Source: G963669295 sp963669295
GTDB lineage: Bacteria; Bacteroidota; Bacteroidia; Flavobacteriales_D; CALLUQ01
Reading direction: 5' to 3'
NCBI GenBank assembly: GCA_963669295.1
Contig: OY769938.1
Span: 744,001-808,000, forward strand
Length of the DNA stretch: 64,000 nt
Positions 44,698-55,696 of this stretch are shown here, piece after piece; the first letter of the stretch is position 1, and the number at the start of each line of letters is the position of its first letter. The notes below the pieces were generated by a model. It was not told the DNA's origin. It did no database searches and worked only from the letters and a program-made list of their open reading frames with translations. The position numbers and the translations under genes were made by a program.

Positions 44698-47600
44698 ATG
44701 CAAAAACTACTCTGCACTTTATTCATGATCGTTTCGTTGGGCACCTATGCCCAAAATGTTTACGAACCCGGACAGCTTTTTATAAAAATAAAAGACCAAT
44801 CGACACTCGACATTAGCTACCATGCTGAGAGTAACAACCATTACCTGGAGCCTTACATTGCTTCTTATGGCATAGAAAAAATTGAGTGTCCTTTTATCCT
44901 CGACAATCCTCAACTACAACGCACCTATGTGTTGGAGTTCAATCGAATTGAGCAAACCCAAAAGCTGATGGAAGTGCTACAAGAGGTAGAATGGGTTGAT
45001 TACGTAGAACAGGTGCCCAACTACCAGTTGTTTTACACGCCTAACGATTTACATCCACAACAGTGGAACCTGCAAACCGTTTTTGCTGAGCAGGCATGGA
45101 ACATTCAGCAAGGCAACAATACCGTAGTAATTGGCATGGTAGACGATGCGGTATTGTTAAACCATGAAGACCTTGGTGCTAACATTTGGGTCAACCCAGG
45201 CGAAATTCCTGGCGATGGCATTGACAACGACAACAACGGATACATTGACGATGTGAATGGTTGGGATGCTGCTGACAATGACAACGATCCCAATCCGCTC
45301 AATCCCAGCAACAGCTACTTTACGCATGGCACCCATTGTGCGGGTATTGCTGCTGCTGTTACCGATAACAATATTGGCATTGCCTCCCTTGGGTTTAACA
45401 CCAAATTAATGGCCGTTAAAATCGGTGCCGATGCCAACGCTCAAATTTCCAATGCCTATGCTGGAGTACAATATGCCATTACTGCTGGTGCCGATATCAT
45501 TAGCATGTCGTGGGGTGGCGGTCCCTACTCACAAACCTATCAAAACATCATGGATCAGGCGCATGCCGATGGTATTGTGTTGATTGCAGCAGCGGGCAAC
45601 AGCAATACCTCAACCCCCATGTACCCTGCCGCATACAACCATGTTATTAGTGTAGGGGCTACCGACGTAGGCGACGACAGGGCTTACTTTTCCAACTACG
45701 GCAGTACCATTGATGTGATGGCACCAGGCGCAAATATTTACAGTTGCCTGGCAGGATCTAACTCCTCCTATGGCTCACAAAGTGGTACCTCTATGGCCTG
45801 TCCGTTGGTATCGGGTTTAGCTGCTTTGATGTTAGCTCAAGACCCTAACTTAAGCCCTGATGATCTGGAAGATTGTTTGGAAAGCACCTGCGACAATATT
45901 GACGCACAAAACCCTGGCTACATTGGTCAACTTGGAGCAGGGCGCATCAATGCCCTTGCAGCACTACAATGCATCAAGCCCATCAGTGCCAACTTTGAGG
46001 CCGACTACACTACGATTTGCCCGGGTACTACCATTAACTTTACCGACCTTACCAGCAACAACCCTTTTGCCTGGGAATGGTCGTTTCCAGGAGGTACCCC
46101 CGGCACCTCTAACGCACAAAACCCTACCGTAACCTATGCCAATGCAGGCACCTATGATGTTACCCTAATTGCTACCAATACCGACGGCAGCGACACCCTT
46201 ACCATACAAACTTACGTGGAAGTGGCCTACCCCACCGCCACCATTAGTGGAAGCGCTAGCATACTGGCAGGCTATTCTGCCAACTTACGCATCGACTTAA
46301 CCGGCACTCCCCCATGGAGCATCGACCTGTACGACGGTACCACCACTACCCCTTACAACAACATTACCAGCACTCCGCATTACATTACCGTATCGCCATC
46401 CGTTAACACCACCTACACCATCGATGCGATGACGGATAACTTTTGCTCCGGCACTACTGCCGACAGTGCAATCATCAATATTATTGCTCCTACACAATCG
46501 GCCAGTTGCACCTATTCTAACATTTATGGCGATGGGTTCGACAACCGCTTTTACGACATTCACTACGATCCGGTAGAAGATGCTATTTATGCTACTGGAC
46601 GTGGCAACTTGAACAATGCATCGCTGACCAAAATCGACCCACAGGGCAACATCTTGTGGAACAAAGTATATAGCGGTGGGCCATCATTGTTTACCCAAAT
46701 AGTTCCGGCCGACAACGGATTTATCATGCTTCGCAATGAAAACGAAAACATTGTGTTGATGCGGGTGGATTTACAAGGCGATGTGGTATGGTCGAAAACT
46801 TACGACAATGCACGCGAACGCAGCCCTAAAATCATCCCTTCTACCAACGACACCTATATCATAGGTTCGTGGTGGGCACCGGCAGGTACTGGCGATGATT
46901 TGATGTTGATGAAAATTGATGGCAGTGGCAATATCATATGGGCCAATCGCCATCATTTTCAAGACGACCAGTTGTACGACATCATTCCTAATGGCAATGG
47001 TGGCTGTGTAGTAACTGGAGGTTTGCATAGCAATGGCATCGATATGTTTGTAGCAGAGTTCGACACCAACGGCAACCTGTTAGGAGGGCGTGAATTTGAA
47101 CAAAGCGGCAACAGCGACAACGAATCGCGCAACATCATTAAAACACTAGATGGTGGCTATGCCGTCACCAGCCAGATCAATACCTTTAACAATTGGGATG
47201 TAAGTTTGAAAAAACTGGATGCCAACTTTAACATGGTATGGGAGCGCACCTTTCAAAGTACGATAAGCTGGAACAATTCAGCAGACGACCTGGTACAAGA
47301 CCGGCATGAAAATTTATACATCACCATGGAAAATCCGGCCAATGGCGCCAATGAAGCCATGGTGGTTAAGTACGACATCAACGGTAATTTTATTTGGGCC
47401 AAATCATTAACCGACCTTGACAGGGTATACCTCACCAACACCGGCAGTGTTCCGGTAGACAACCTATTGCTTTGGTATTTCTCGCCCGACTTCCAGGGAG
47501 GCATGGGCGATCAAGATGCTTTTTTAGCACGGGTAGACACCTCGTTGAATTCGTGCATTGCCTACAACAATACCATTGCCACCAGTACCAGCACCTTTGC

Positions 47601-50475
47601 TGAAATTAATTGGACGGCCAGTCCAACCTCCATGAACTTTACCGTTACTAACAATACCATTACTGCCAATGATGTGCCCTGGAGTAAAATTGCTTTTTGC
47701 GACAGTTGTACGGTAGACACAGCTTGTGTGGTCATTAACAGTGAACAAAAGATTTCTGATATCGAGGGCAGCTTCACCGCCACACTGGATGACGTAGACT
47801 ATTTTGGTCAAAGTGTAGCCAACATAGGCGATTTGAATGGCGATGGCATTGACGATTTTGCTGTCGGTGCACATCACGATGATGATGGAGGAACAGATAA
47901 AGGAGCCATCTACATTCTTTTCATGAATGCCAATGGCACCGTAAACACCTATCAAAAAATTAGCGAAACACAAGGAGGCTTTACCGGCACCTTGCTCAAT
48001 GGCGACCACTTTGGTGGCTACATTGCTCCTATTGGCGATTTGAACAACGACGGCATTGTAGACCTTGCGGTTGGCGCACGTGAAGATGATGATGGCGGAA
48101 CCGACAAGGGTGCAGTATGGATCTTGTTTATGAACACCGATGGTACAGTACAGTCGCAGCAAAAAATTAGTGATACCCAGGGCAACTTTCTCGACAACAT
48201 TGATTTTGGAGCAGGGTTTGGTACATGTCTGGAACCATTAGGCGATTTCAATGGCGATGGTGTAGAAGACATTGCTGTAGGCGCTACACGAGACCAGGAT
48301 GGAGGAAGCAGAAGGGGTGCCTTTTGGTTGGTTTACCTCAATACCGATGGTACCGTAAATGGCTACCAAAAGATTAGTGATACACAAGGCAACTTCACCG
48401 GATTTTTAGAATACGAAGATTACTTTGGCAGTGGTATTGCCAACATGGGCGACCTGGATGGCAACGGCACCATTGATTTGGTGGTAGCTGCTCGTGAAGA
48501 CGATGATGGTGGTACCGATCGAGGAGCATTTTATACGTTGTTCATGAATGCCAACGGCACCGTTGATTCTCATCAAAAAGTAAGTGCCACCCAGGGCAAC
48601 TTAAACGTTAACCTCGACAATGGCGACTATTTTGCCAATAGGGTTTCTACCCTTGGTGATCTTAACTACGACGGAGTGCCCGACCTGTTGGCTGGTGCCC
48701 CCAACGACGACGATGGTGGCAACAACCAGGGAGCAGCATACATCCTTTTCATGAATGCTGATGGCACCGTAGCGAACAGCCATAAAATTAGCGAAACAAC
48801 TGGTGGTTTTAATGGTCCACTAGACCCTGATGACCAATTTGGATGGGAAGTAGAAGCTGTGGGTGATTTTAATAACAATGGTTACCCCGATATTGCCATA
48901 GGTGCTCGGGCAGACGATGACGGAGGAAACAACAGAGGCGCTTTTTACTTGCTGATGATGGAAGACTCTTGCAACACCATAGACCCGATAGTATGTAACC
49001 TCGATGCCGACTTCTCAGCCACCATTGCATGCATTGGCGACTCTACTCACTTCACCGACCTGTCGACCGACGCCACCGACAACGTGGTATTGTGGAACTG
49101 GGATTTTGGCGATGGCAACAATTCAACAGCACAACACCCATCGCATGTATATGGCAATACAGGCACCTACACGGTTACCTTAATTGTAGGCAATGATGCT
49201 GTACCGGCTTGTTTCGATACCATCAGCTATACCGTTGATGTGGTCAATACACTCTCATTACAACTCACTGCCGACACCACCATTTGTTTGAACGACAGCC
49301 TTCAACTTACTGTGAACCCGGCTTGTGGGCAAGCACCATTTACCTACAGCTGGTCGCCTGCTGCAGGATTGAGCGATCCCAACATTGCCAACCCCATTGC
49401 CAGCCCAACGGCCACAACCACTTATACCGTTACAGTCACCGACGATTTAGGAGCCACGGTATCGGGCACCATTACCATTACGATCGACAACAGTTGTTGT
49501 GTATCGTATGCCGCTATTGGATTGCCCGCATCTTATTGTGTAGGCGATAGCGTATTGTTCATCAACAACTCCTCCACGCAACCAGGAGCTACCTTCCAAT
49601 GGAACTTTGGTCCCAATGCATCACCGTCGTCGTACAACGGACAAAACCCACCACCGGTAATTTTCAATACCGATGGGTTGCATGCCGTAACTTTAATTGT
49701 AAGCGATAACTGTGGCACAGACACTGCTGTGCAATACGTACCGGTATACCCATTGCCCATACTCGATTTGGGCAACGACACCACCATTTGCACCAGCGAT
49801 TCCATTGCATTGGGCAGTACCCCATTAGGGCTGCACCAGTATTCGTGGACGCCCACCACCGGGTTAAGCAATGCCAACATTGCCAACCCCATGGCATTGG
49901 TTACTGCCACCACTACCTACTACGTTACCATTACCGATATGACTACCGGTTGCTCTACCACCGACTCTATTACCGTTACGGTAGGAGCACCGCCTTCCTC
50001 TATTGGAGGCACCGTAGAAATTTGTGCTGGCGACACTGCTGTGCTTGATGCTACCGCTTCTGGGGTAAGCTATTTATGGCAAGATGGTAGTACCTTACCT
50101 GTATACACCACCACGCTGGCTGGCACCTACACCGTAGACCTTACCAATGGTTGTGGCACCGCTACCGGTACTTTCGTGGTTAATGAAGTAGCCTGCGATT
50201 CTTGTAGCTATAACATTCCCAACATCTTCTCCCCCAATGCCGATGGTGTGAACGATGTGTTCCATGTAATTTTCGATTACACCAAAGAAGCATGTGGCAT
50301 AGAACAGATGTTCATCTACAACCGCTGGGGACATGAGTTGTTTGAATCAACGGAAAGCAATGCCTTTTGGGATGGTAGAACCAAAGCAGGAGAGGTAGTA
50401 CCCGACGGCACTTACTACTACATCATTACCATTGATGGAGAAAATTATTCAGGACATGTAATGCTTACCAGGTAA
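44698..50475 (+). CDS. Giant S8 protease with FG-GAP and PKD domains, T9SS type B
   Basis: 1925 residues. Signal peptide 1-18; S8 protease about 115-420 with D149 region (VIGMVDDAV), H210 (THGTHCAGIAAAV), GNSN oxyanion and S365 (SGTSMACPLVSGLAAL). PKD domain about 432-515 (FAWEWSFPGGTPG) and an Ig-like stretch are followed by a propeller-like region rich in DxxGN (610-960). Six FG-GAP/integrin-like repeats of about 62 residues come next (1020-1420; DLNGDGIDDFAVGA, DFNGDGVEDIAVGA and so on, each with DDDGG). A second PKD (VLWNWDFGDGNNS), more Ig-like domains and a gliding-motility type C-terminal domain (NIFSPNADGVNDVF, MFIYNRWGHELFES) mark T9SS type B export. The FG-GAP Asp loops should bind calcium. 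Confidence 0.93.
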   Translation: MQKLLCTLFMIVSLGTYAQNVYEPGQLFIKIKDQSTLDISYHAESNNHYLEPYIASYGIEKIECPFILDNPQLQRTYVLEFNRIEQTQKLMEVLQEVEWVDYVEQVPNYQLFYTPNDLHPQQWNLQTVFAEQAWNIQQGNNTVVIGMVDDAVLLNHEDLGANIWVNPGEIPGDGIDNDNNGYIDDVNGWDAADNDNDPNPLNPSNSYFTHGTHCAGIAAAVTDNNIGIASLGFNTKLMAVKIGADANAQISNAYAGVQYAITAGADIISMSWGGGPYSQTYQNIMDQAHADGIVLIAAAGNSNTSTPMYPAAYNHVISVGATDVGDDRAYFSNYGSTIDVMAPGANIYSCLAGSNSSYGSQSGTSMACPLVSGLAALMLAQDPNLSPDDLEDCLESTCDNIDAQNPGYIGQLGAGRINALAALQCIKPISANFEADYTTICPGTTINFTDLTSNNPFAWEWSFPGGTPGTSNAQNPTVTYANAGTYDVTLIATNTDGSDTLTIQTYVEVAYPTATISGSASILAGYSANLRIDLTGTPPWSIDLYDGTTTTPYNNITSTPHYITVSPSVNTTYTIDAMTDNFCSGTTADSAIINIIAPTQSASCTYSNIYGDGFDNRFYDIHYDPVEDAIYATGRGNLNNASLTKIDPQGNILWNKVYSGGPSLFTQIVPADNGFIMLRNENENIVLMRVDLQGDVVWSKTYDNARERSPKIIPSTNDTYIIGSWWAPAGTGDDLMLMKIDGSGNIIWANRHHFQDDQLYDIIPNGNGGCVVTGGLHSNGIDMFVAEFDTNGNLLGGREFEQSGNSDNESRNIIKTLDGGYAVTSQINTFNNWDVSLKKLDANFNMVWERTFQSTISWNNSADDLVQDRHENLYITMENPANGANEAMVVKYDINGNFIWAKSLTDLDRVYLTNTGSVPVDNLLLWYFSPDFQGGMGDQDAFLARVDTSLNSCIAYNNTIATSTSTFAEINWTASPTSMNFTVTNNTITANDVPWSKIAFCDSCTVDTACVVINSEQKISDIEGSFTATLDDVDYFGQSVANIGDLNGDGIDDFAVGAHHDDDGGTDKGAIYILFMNANGTVNTYQKISETQGGFTGTLLNGDHFGGYIAPIGDLNNDGIVDLAVGAREDDDGGTDKGAVWILFMNTDGTVQSQQKISDTQGNFLDNIDFGAGFGTCLEPLGDFNGDGVEDIAVGATRDQDGGSRRGAFWLVYLNTDGTVNGYQKISDTQGNFTGFLEYEDYFGSGIANMGDLDGNGTIDLVVAAREDDDGGTDRGAFYTLFMNANGTVDSHQKVSATQGNLNVNLDNGDYFANRVSTLGDLNYDGVPDLLAGAPNDDDGGNNQGAAYILFMNADGTVANSHKISETTGGFNGPLDPDDQFGWEVEAVGDFNNNGYPDIAIGARADDDGGNNRGAFYLLMMEDSCNTIDPIVCNLDADFSATIACIGDSTHFTDLSTDATDNVVLWNWDFGDGNNSTAQHPSHVYGNTGTYTVTLIVGNDAVPACFDTISYTVDVVNTLSLQLTADTTICLNDSLQLTVNPACGQAPFTYSWSPAAGLSDPNIANPIASPTATTTYTVTVTDDLGATVSGTITITIDNSCCVSYAAIGLPASYCVGDSVLFINNSSTQPGATFQWNFGPNASPSSYNGQNPPPVIFNTDGLHAVTLIVSDNCGTDTAVQYVPVYPLPILDLGNDTTICTSDSIALGSTPLGLHQYSWTPTTGLSNANIANPMALVTATTTYYVTITDMTTGCSTTDSITVTVGAPPSSIGGTVEICAGDTAVLDATASGVSYLWQDGSTLPVYTTTLAGTYTVDLTNGCGTATGTFVVNEVACDSCSYNIPNIFSPNADGVNDVFHVIFDYTKEACGIEQMFIYNRWGHELFESTESNAFWDGRTKAGEVVPDGTYYYIITIDGENYSGHVMLTR

Positions 50476-50483
50476 GCTGGCGG

Positions 50484-53264
50484 CTATTGTGCCACCAGTT
50501 TACCTGAAGCTTTAGTATCGTTGATGGTGAGTTGGTACAAATAAGTACCCGACTTCACACGTTGTCCTTTACTGTTGGTACGGTCCCAACTTACTTGATA
50601 AGTGCCTGTGCTTTTACGCTCGTTCAACAGGGTATTGATCAACTTACCTTGAAGGTCGAAGACCTCCAGTTGAACGCGCGCATCTTGCTCAAGGCTAAAT
50701 TCAAATACCATTTGATCGATGAACGGATTGGGATAGCTTTTAACAGCGCCTAACAAGGCTCCTTGCTCTTCTACCCCTACCCATGCAGGAGGAAGGTCGG
50801 CGGTATACACACCATTGCCGTGTGTACCTACTACTACACGTCCATCGTAAGGACGGGTTTTAATCATGTTGATGACCACGTTGCCAATGCCTCCGGGGCT
50901 TTCTTGCGTCCACACGGTATTGTCGCCAGCCAACGTATTGGTAGCATACAAACCAGTGCTGGTAGCCACAAAATATGTTTTAGGGAATCCGGGGTAAATG
51001 GCTGCCCAATATACGGCAGGACCACTGCCACTACCATCGGCAAATTCTTCCAGGTTACCACTGATGCTTTCCCAGGTATTGCCTCCATCTGAAGAGTAAA
51101 AAATACTCTTGATGCCGTAGTTAGAAAAGGTGGCTATCCACTCGTCGCCATCGTATGGGTTAGGAGCAATGCAACTCATATAACCAATCGGGAAACCTGT
51201 GCCTTGAATTCGGGTTTGCACCGGACTGGCCGTATTCGCATCGTCTAAGCGATACAACCACCCATTAGAGGTACCATAATACAATACATTGGGCCATGCA
51301 GCACTCATATCGAGGGTGGTAATATAACCTCCAGGAAGCGGCACATTACTCGCTGTTAGGTTGTTCCAATTGGTAGAAATGGTGTTGTAGATATCACCGG
51401 TTAACGTAATCTGGCTCAAATCGTCGTTTCGCCAAATGCGCGTGCGTCCGTTGAGGTACATGATATCGGTGTTGTTAGGATCGAGAATGAACGGGTTGAT
51501 GAAATTGTAGTTGTTCGGTCCTCCTGTAGGGTCAATACGTTGAGTGCCCAATACATTGCCATTGGCATCCACATCTTTTTTATACATCCTTCCGGCCTGG
51601 CTGGAGATGATGTAAAAGTCTTGATTGGTAGCAATTGCACAATACGCACCATCGTCGATGCCCACTTCTACCCACGAAGAATCGATGTGGTTGTCGTTGG
51701 TGTACCAGGTGCCGTTGTCTTGCATGCCTCCAATAATTACGTCGTTCGATACATTGCCCTGTTCCATCGCCACCGTATAGTATTGGGTGGTCATGTAGCC
51801 GTTGTTCAAAAATTCCCATGCCACAGGGGTGTCCATCACATCCGAAGTACGGCTGATGCCTCCATCATGCACCGAATACATGGTATTGGGGCTGGATGGT
51901 GAAAAGATCATTTTATGGTTATCGGGATGGTGATTGGGATATACGTAGTTGGATGGGTCAACGGTATCGCACTTATACCCTCCAAACCACTCGGTATTGG
52001 TGTTGGTAGTAAACGCATCGGTTGAACGATACAAGCTGGTTCCGCCAATGAATACCGTATTGGTATCGGTGGGATGCACCGCAATACACATGTCGTACGA
52101 CGACTGCGAGTTGTAGTAACCAAAGTCGAAGGTAAAGTAACCGGTGCATGTACCGTTGGGTAGGTTGTTGGTGCGTTCTTCCCATACACCGCCAGCACCG
52201 CTACCATCGCCCGACACGTAGGTGTATCGCCACAGCGAATGGCTGTTCAATCCTGTGTTGGGGGTATGTGCCAACCAGTATACCTGGTTTTCGTTGGAAG
52301 GGCTTACCGCCATTACAGTACGGTTGAGGATAGATGGCAGTGATGGAGAAATGTTTACCCAGGTGATGCCATCAGTAGAGCGGTAGTATCCTTTTGCTGC
52401 GCTAGAGCTGGATACAGAAGCGTAAAAGATGCCAGAAGGCGATTGAATGACATCTACATAGCGTGATTCGTTGCCTGCGGCTAATCCTAATACGGGGGTC
52501 CATGTTTGCCCGCCGTCGGTGCTTCGATAAATGCCGTTGTATACTGCTGCCAGTACCACATCATCCACTGTATTGGTATGATCGGTAACAATGCTCCATA
52601 CAAAATCGAAGTCACCGTTGGTTTGCATGGTTTGTGGTGTTCCTGAAGCCGTAGAGGCCAATTGCGCCCAGGTTTGTCCATTGTCGGTTGACTTCCAGAT
52701 ACCATCGCCACTAAACAGTGCCGAAAAGCTGGAAGCACTTACTACTCCATAGTCTTCTCCTGTACCATAATACCAGGTGCTTTCATGGCCGGGGCGCGTG
52801 TCTTGCACAATGGAAGTAACGCTATGGATATGCCCGGGATCGGTGACCTTTACAAAGTTTTGTCCACCATCGGTAGAACGCCATACGCCACCGGTAACCC
52901 CACCGGCCAGGATAATGTTTTCGTTTAGTACATCTAAAGCAATGGCGCGTGTACGGCCTCCTTTATTTACAGGGCCGATATGATTCCATGCAATCCCGCC
53001 GCCCCGTTCCATGCGTTGTGGAAGGGTACGTGCAAACTCCAATTCTCGCTTACGGATGCCTTGTGGAATTTCGCCAGTAGCCGGGTCGGCAAGGCGGGCA
53101 ATTTCGTAATTGATTCTTGAGTTAGGATCGTCTGGCATCCCCATGCCCATCGGGCTGCCTGGGTTTAAGGGTGAAGCCTCTTTTTCGTTGCTCCAAAAGA
53201 AAGTAGCCAGGGCCAGACCTACCACTACAATGCACAGAATACACGCTTTATATTTAATGCTCAT
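50484..53264 (-). CDS. Sortilin-like (VPS10/BNR) protein with T9SS type A sorting domain
   Basis: 926 residues. N-terminal membrane/signal segment (7-25) after MSIKYKA. Then a pro-like region. Asp-box/BNR repeats of a sortilin-like beta propeller follow: WRSTDGGQNF, WKSTDNGQTW, YRSTDGGQTW, YYRSTDGITW, FYSSDGGNTW. The C-terminal 80 residues are a Por-secretion domain (VKSYPNPFIDQMVFEF, VFDLQGKLINTL, SGTYLYQLTINDTKASGKLV). Probably a large surface or secreted propeller; ligand unknown. It converges with the giant protease gene, eight bases between stops. Confidence 0.9.
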   Translation of the reverse strand: MSIKYKACILCIVVVGLALATFFWSNEKEASPLNPGSPMGMGMPDDPNSRINYEIARLADPATGEIPQGIRKRELEFARTLPQRMERGGGIAWNHIGPVNKGGRTRAIALDVLNENIILAGGVTGGVWRSTDGGQNFVKVTDPGHIHSVTSIVQDTRPGHESTWYYGTGEDYGVVSASSFSALFSGDGIWKSTDNGQTWAQLASTASGTPQTMQTNGDFDFVWSIVTDHTNTVDDVVLAAVYNGIYRSTDGGQTWTPVLGLAAGNESRYVDVIQSPSGIFYASVSSSSAAKGYYRSTDGITWVNISPSLPSILNRTVMAVSPSNENQVYWLAHTPNTGLNSHSLWRYTYVSGDGSGAGGVWEERTNNLPNGTCTGYFTFDFGYYNSQSSYDMCIAVHPTDTNTVFIGGTSLYRSTDAFTTNTNTEWFGGYKCDTVDPSNYVYPNHHPDNHKMIFSPSSPNTMYSVHDGGISRTSDVMDTPVAWEFLNNGYMTTQYYTVAMEQGNVSNDVIIGGMQDNGTWYTNDNHIDSSWVEVGIDDGAYCAIATNQDFYIISSQAGRMYKKDVDANGNVLGTQRIDPTGGPNNYNFINPFILDPNNTDIMYLNGRTRIWRNDDLSQITLTGDIYNTISTNWNNLTASNVPLPGGYITTLDMSAAWPNVLYYGTSNGWLYRLDDANTASPVQTRIQGTGFPIGYMSCIAPNPYDGDEWIATFSNYGIKSIFYSSDGGNTWESISGNLEEFADGSGSGPAVYWAAIYPGFPKTYFVATSTGLYATNTLAGDNTVWTQESPGGIGNVVINMIKTRPYDGRVVVGTHGNGVYTADLPPAWVGVEEQGALLGAVKSYPNPFIDQMVFEFSLEQDARVQLEVFDLQGKLINTLLNERKSTGTYQVSWDRTNSKGQRVKSGTYLYQLTINDTKASGKLVAQ

Positions 53265-53284
53265 AAGATGAAATTTTCACTAAT

Positions 53285-54508
53285 TTACTCAATTTCGGTG
53301 ATTTGGAAGCCTACCGATCGAAGGTCATCCCAAAAAGCAGGATACGATTTCCCCACCACTTTCGGGTCGGCAATAACCACATGATCCAACACCAATGCCA
53401 GGGGTGCAAAGGCCATTGCCATGCGGTGATCTTCGTAGGTAGCAATGGCAGCATCAGTACTCTTTATGGCTCCTGCATCAATGTGCAATTGATCGTCGCC
53501 TTCCAATCTGCTGGTAATGCCCAGCTTTGCCAATTCAGTTTTCAATGCCAACGATCGATCTGTTTCCTTAATGCGCAAACTTTTCAATCCCTCCATGTGG
53601 GCAGCAATGCCCAACCCGGCACACACACAAGCCAGCGTTTGCGCCACATCCGGACAGTCCTCAAAGTTGCTGTGAAAGGCGGTTGGCAAGGGCTTGTTTG
53701 CCCTGGTAATGCGCACCCCTCCAGTTATAAAATGCGTTTGTACACCCAGCGGTTCAAACAGTTTTACAATGGCTGCATCGCCTTGTAAACTATCTTGTTT
53801 CAACCCCATAATGGTGAAATCAGCCGTTTCGGCCAGGGCTGCCAAGGCATACCAATAAGAGGCAGCACTCCAATCGGCTTCCACCACAAAATCGCGCGGT
53901 TGATACCCTCCGGGCTGCACCACAATAGCATTTCCTTGCCACGCTGCTTCTGCCCCAAAGTAACGCATAATTTCCAGGGTCATGGTTACGTATGGACGCG
54001 ATGCTACCTCCCCATCAAAACGAATGGTAAGGCCTTGTTCCAACACCGGAGCAACAAGCAACAAAGCAGTAATGAATTGACTGCTTACACTGCCATCCAT
54101 GGTTACTGTTCCTCCTGCAATGCTTTTTCCTTCAATATGCAAAGGCGGGTAGCCTTCTTTATGTTTGTATTGGATATCGGCTCCCAAAACGCGTAAGGCA
54201 TCTACCAAAATACCAATGGGCCGCTGCTGCATCCGCTCCGACCCGGTTAGGGTATGTGTTCCTTCACAAATGCTTAAATAGGCTGTAAGAAACCGCATGG
54301 TGGTTCCTGCCGGCCCAACATCCAACAGCGCTTCATCACTGGCCAGCAAAGCCTCCAGTGTTTGCGTGTCTTGAGCCGCAGCAAGGTTGTGAATGGTAAA
54401 TGGTGCTGTTAATGCACGAATGATCAGCACCCGATTGCTTTCGCTCTTTGAAGCTGTGAGGTGAATGGTACCGGTAAGCTTTCGGGGTGCAGTAATTTTA
54501 TAACGCAT
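53285..54508 (-). CDS. aroA: 3-phosphoshikimate 1-carboxyvinyltransferase (EPSP synthase)
   Basis: 407 residues, slightly short for AroA (about 430). K21, S22 and R26 in TASKSESNRVLIIRAL bind shikimate-3-phosphate. AGTTMRFLTAYL (67-78), SSQFITALLLVAP and KSLRIKETDRSLAL near the end are the standard motifs, and YEDHRMAMAFAPLAL closes the active site. It transfers enolpyruvate from PEP in the shikimate pathway. Its start overlaps the end of aroB by 11 bases, so the two are one operon. Confidence 0.95.
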   Translation of the reverse strand: MRYKITAPRKLTGTIHLTASKSESNRVLIIRALTAPFTIHNLAAAQDTQTLEALLASDEALLDVGPAGTTMRFLTAYLSICEGTHTLTGSERMQQRPIGILVDALRVLGADIQYKHKEGYPPLHIEGKSIAGGTVTMDGSVSSQFITALLLVAPVLEQGLTIRFDGEVASRPYVTMTLEIMRYFGAEAAWQGNAIVVQPGGYQPRDFVVEADWSAASYWYALAALAETADFTIMGLKQDSLQGDAAIVKLFEPLGVQTHFITGGVRITRANKPLPTAFHSNFEDCPDVAQTLACVCAGLGIAAHMEGLKSLRIKETDRSLALKTELAKLGITSRLEGDDQLHIDAGAIKSTDAAIATYEDHRMAMAFAPLALVLDHVVIADPKVVGKSYPAFWDDLRSVGFQITEIE

Positions 54509-55604
54509 CGGGAGTTAGCTCATTGATCGCCTCGCGATAATAATTCAACGCATCAATAATTTCAGTGGCATTGCATGTTTGATCCACCACCGCATGTCCA
54601 ATGCCTTTGAGCAACGTAAAATTAATGGTATTGCCCTGGTTCTTCTTGTCGTTACGCATCAGTTCAATCAAACGGTGAAAGGTCATCTCATTCAATACAA
54701 AAGCAGGAAAAATGCCCAGCAAGAAATTGGTAATTGCTTGCAATTCTTCTTCTTTCAACCACTTTTTTCGGTACGATAAATAGGCTTCACAAATCATCCC
54801 TACCGCCACCGCTTCGCCATGCAGCAACGCCTTGTTTTCTCCTTCCAACGAATAGCTTTCTACAGCATGTCCAATGGTATGACCAAAGTTCAGCGCCTTG
54901 CGCAAGCTCGATTCGTAAGGGTCTTGATTAACAATATTATTCTTGATTTCTACCGACCGTTGAATGAGGTTGGCAAAGCTTTCAATTTTTGAAATATCGA
55001 GTTGCTGAATGTCTTCCCAATAAGCTGCATCTTGTATCAAGGCATGCTTCACCACTTCGGCAAATCCCGAAAGCAGCTGATCTTTGTTCAGTGTTTTTAA
55101 GAAAGGGGGGTAAATGAATACCGCTTGAGGGTTGTTAAACACCCCTACCTGGTTTTTGAGTAAGTTTAAATCAATGCCCACCTTCCCTCCTACAGAGGCA
55201 TCTACTTGCGACAATAAGGTAGTAGGAATGTTAATAAAACGAATGCCACGCTTATAAGTGGAAGCAATAAAACCTCCCATATCGCCAATAACACCACCTC
55301 CAAGGTTAATGAGTAACGAAGTACGATCGGCTTCCATCTCGCTTAGCACCATCCAAATTTGCGTGCAAATTTCGATGTTCTTATTCTCTTCTCCGCTTTC
55401 AATTTCAATGACCTCAGCATCTTTTAAGCCATCCACTTCCGCCACCAACTGAGGCAGGCAATTTTTAAGTGTATTCTCATCTACCAATAAAAACTTTCTG
55501 GCTTCCTTAAATTCTCCCGAACTCAATAATCGTTGCAGGCGTGCCAATGCTTCATTGCCTATGTACACACTGTAATTCGATGCCTCTATTTCTTTCACTG
55601 CCAT
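54498..55604 (-). CDS. aroB: 3-dehydroquinate synthase
   Basis: 368 residues. NAD-binding LINLGGGVIGDMGGFIASTYKRG (about 100-122), PTTLLSQVDASVGGKVGID, the Zn-site GFAEVVKHALI (Glu) and LNFGHTIGHAVE (His), and HGEAVAVGM (His) are all present. Converts DAHP to 3-dehydroquinate, two steps before AroA. First gene of the aroBA pair; divergent from proline dehydrogenase. Confidence 0.96.
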   Translation of the reverse strand: MAVKEIEASNYSVYIGNEALARLQRLLSSGEFKEARKFLLVDENTLKNCLPQLVAEVDGLKDAEVIEIESGEENKNIEICTQIWMVLSEMEADRTSLLINLGGGVIGDMGGFIASTYKRGIRFINIPTTLLSQVDASVGGKVGIDLNLLKNQVGVFNNPQAVFIYPPFLKTLNKDQLLSGFAEVVKHALIQDAAYWEDIQQLDISKIESFANLIQRSVEIKNNIVNQDPYESSLRKALNFGHTIGHAVESYSLEGENKALLHGEAVAVGMICEAYLSYRKKWLKEEELQAITNFLLGIFPAFVLNEMTFHRLIELMRNDKKNQGNTINFTLLKGIGHAVVDQTCNATEIIDALNYYREAINELTPDAL

Positions 55605-55696
55605 GCTGTTGGATTAACGTGTGGCAAAGAAACAAAGAACATATCATGTTTACAATTAGGAAAGTGCATATTCGCCCTAACTAAAGTCATCATTTA

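Noticed and set aside
47524..48162. 212-codon minus-strand frame inside the giant protease gene
   Set aside because: Open only because of the repeated FG-GAP codon pattern on the other strand; no independent support.
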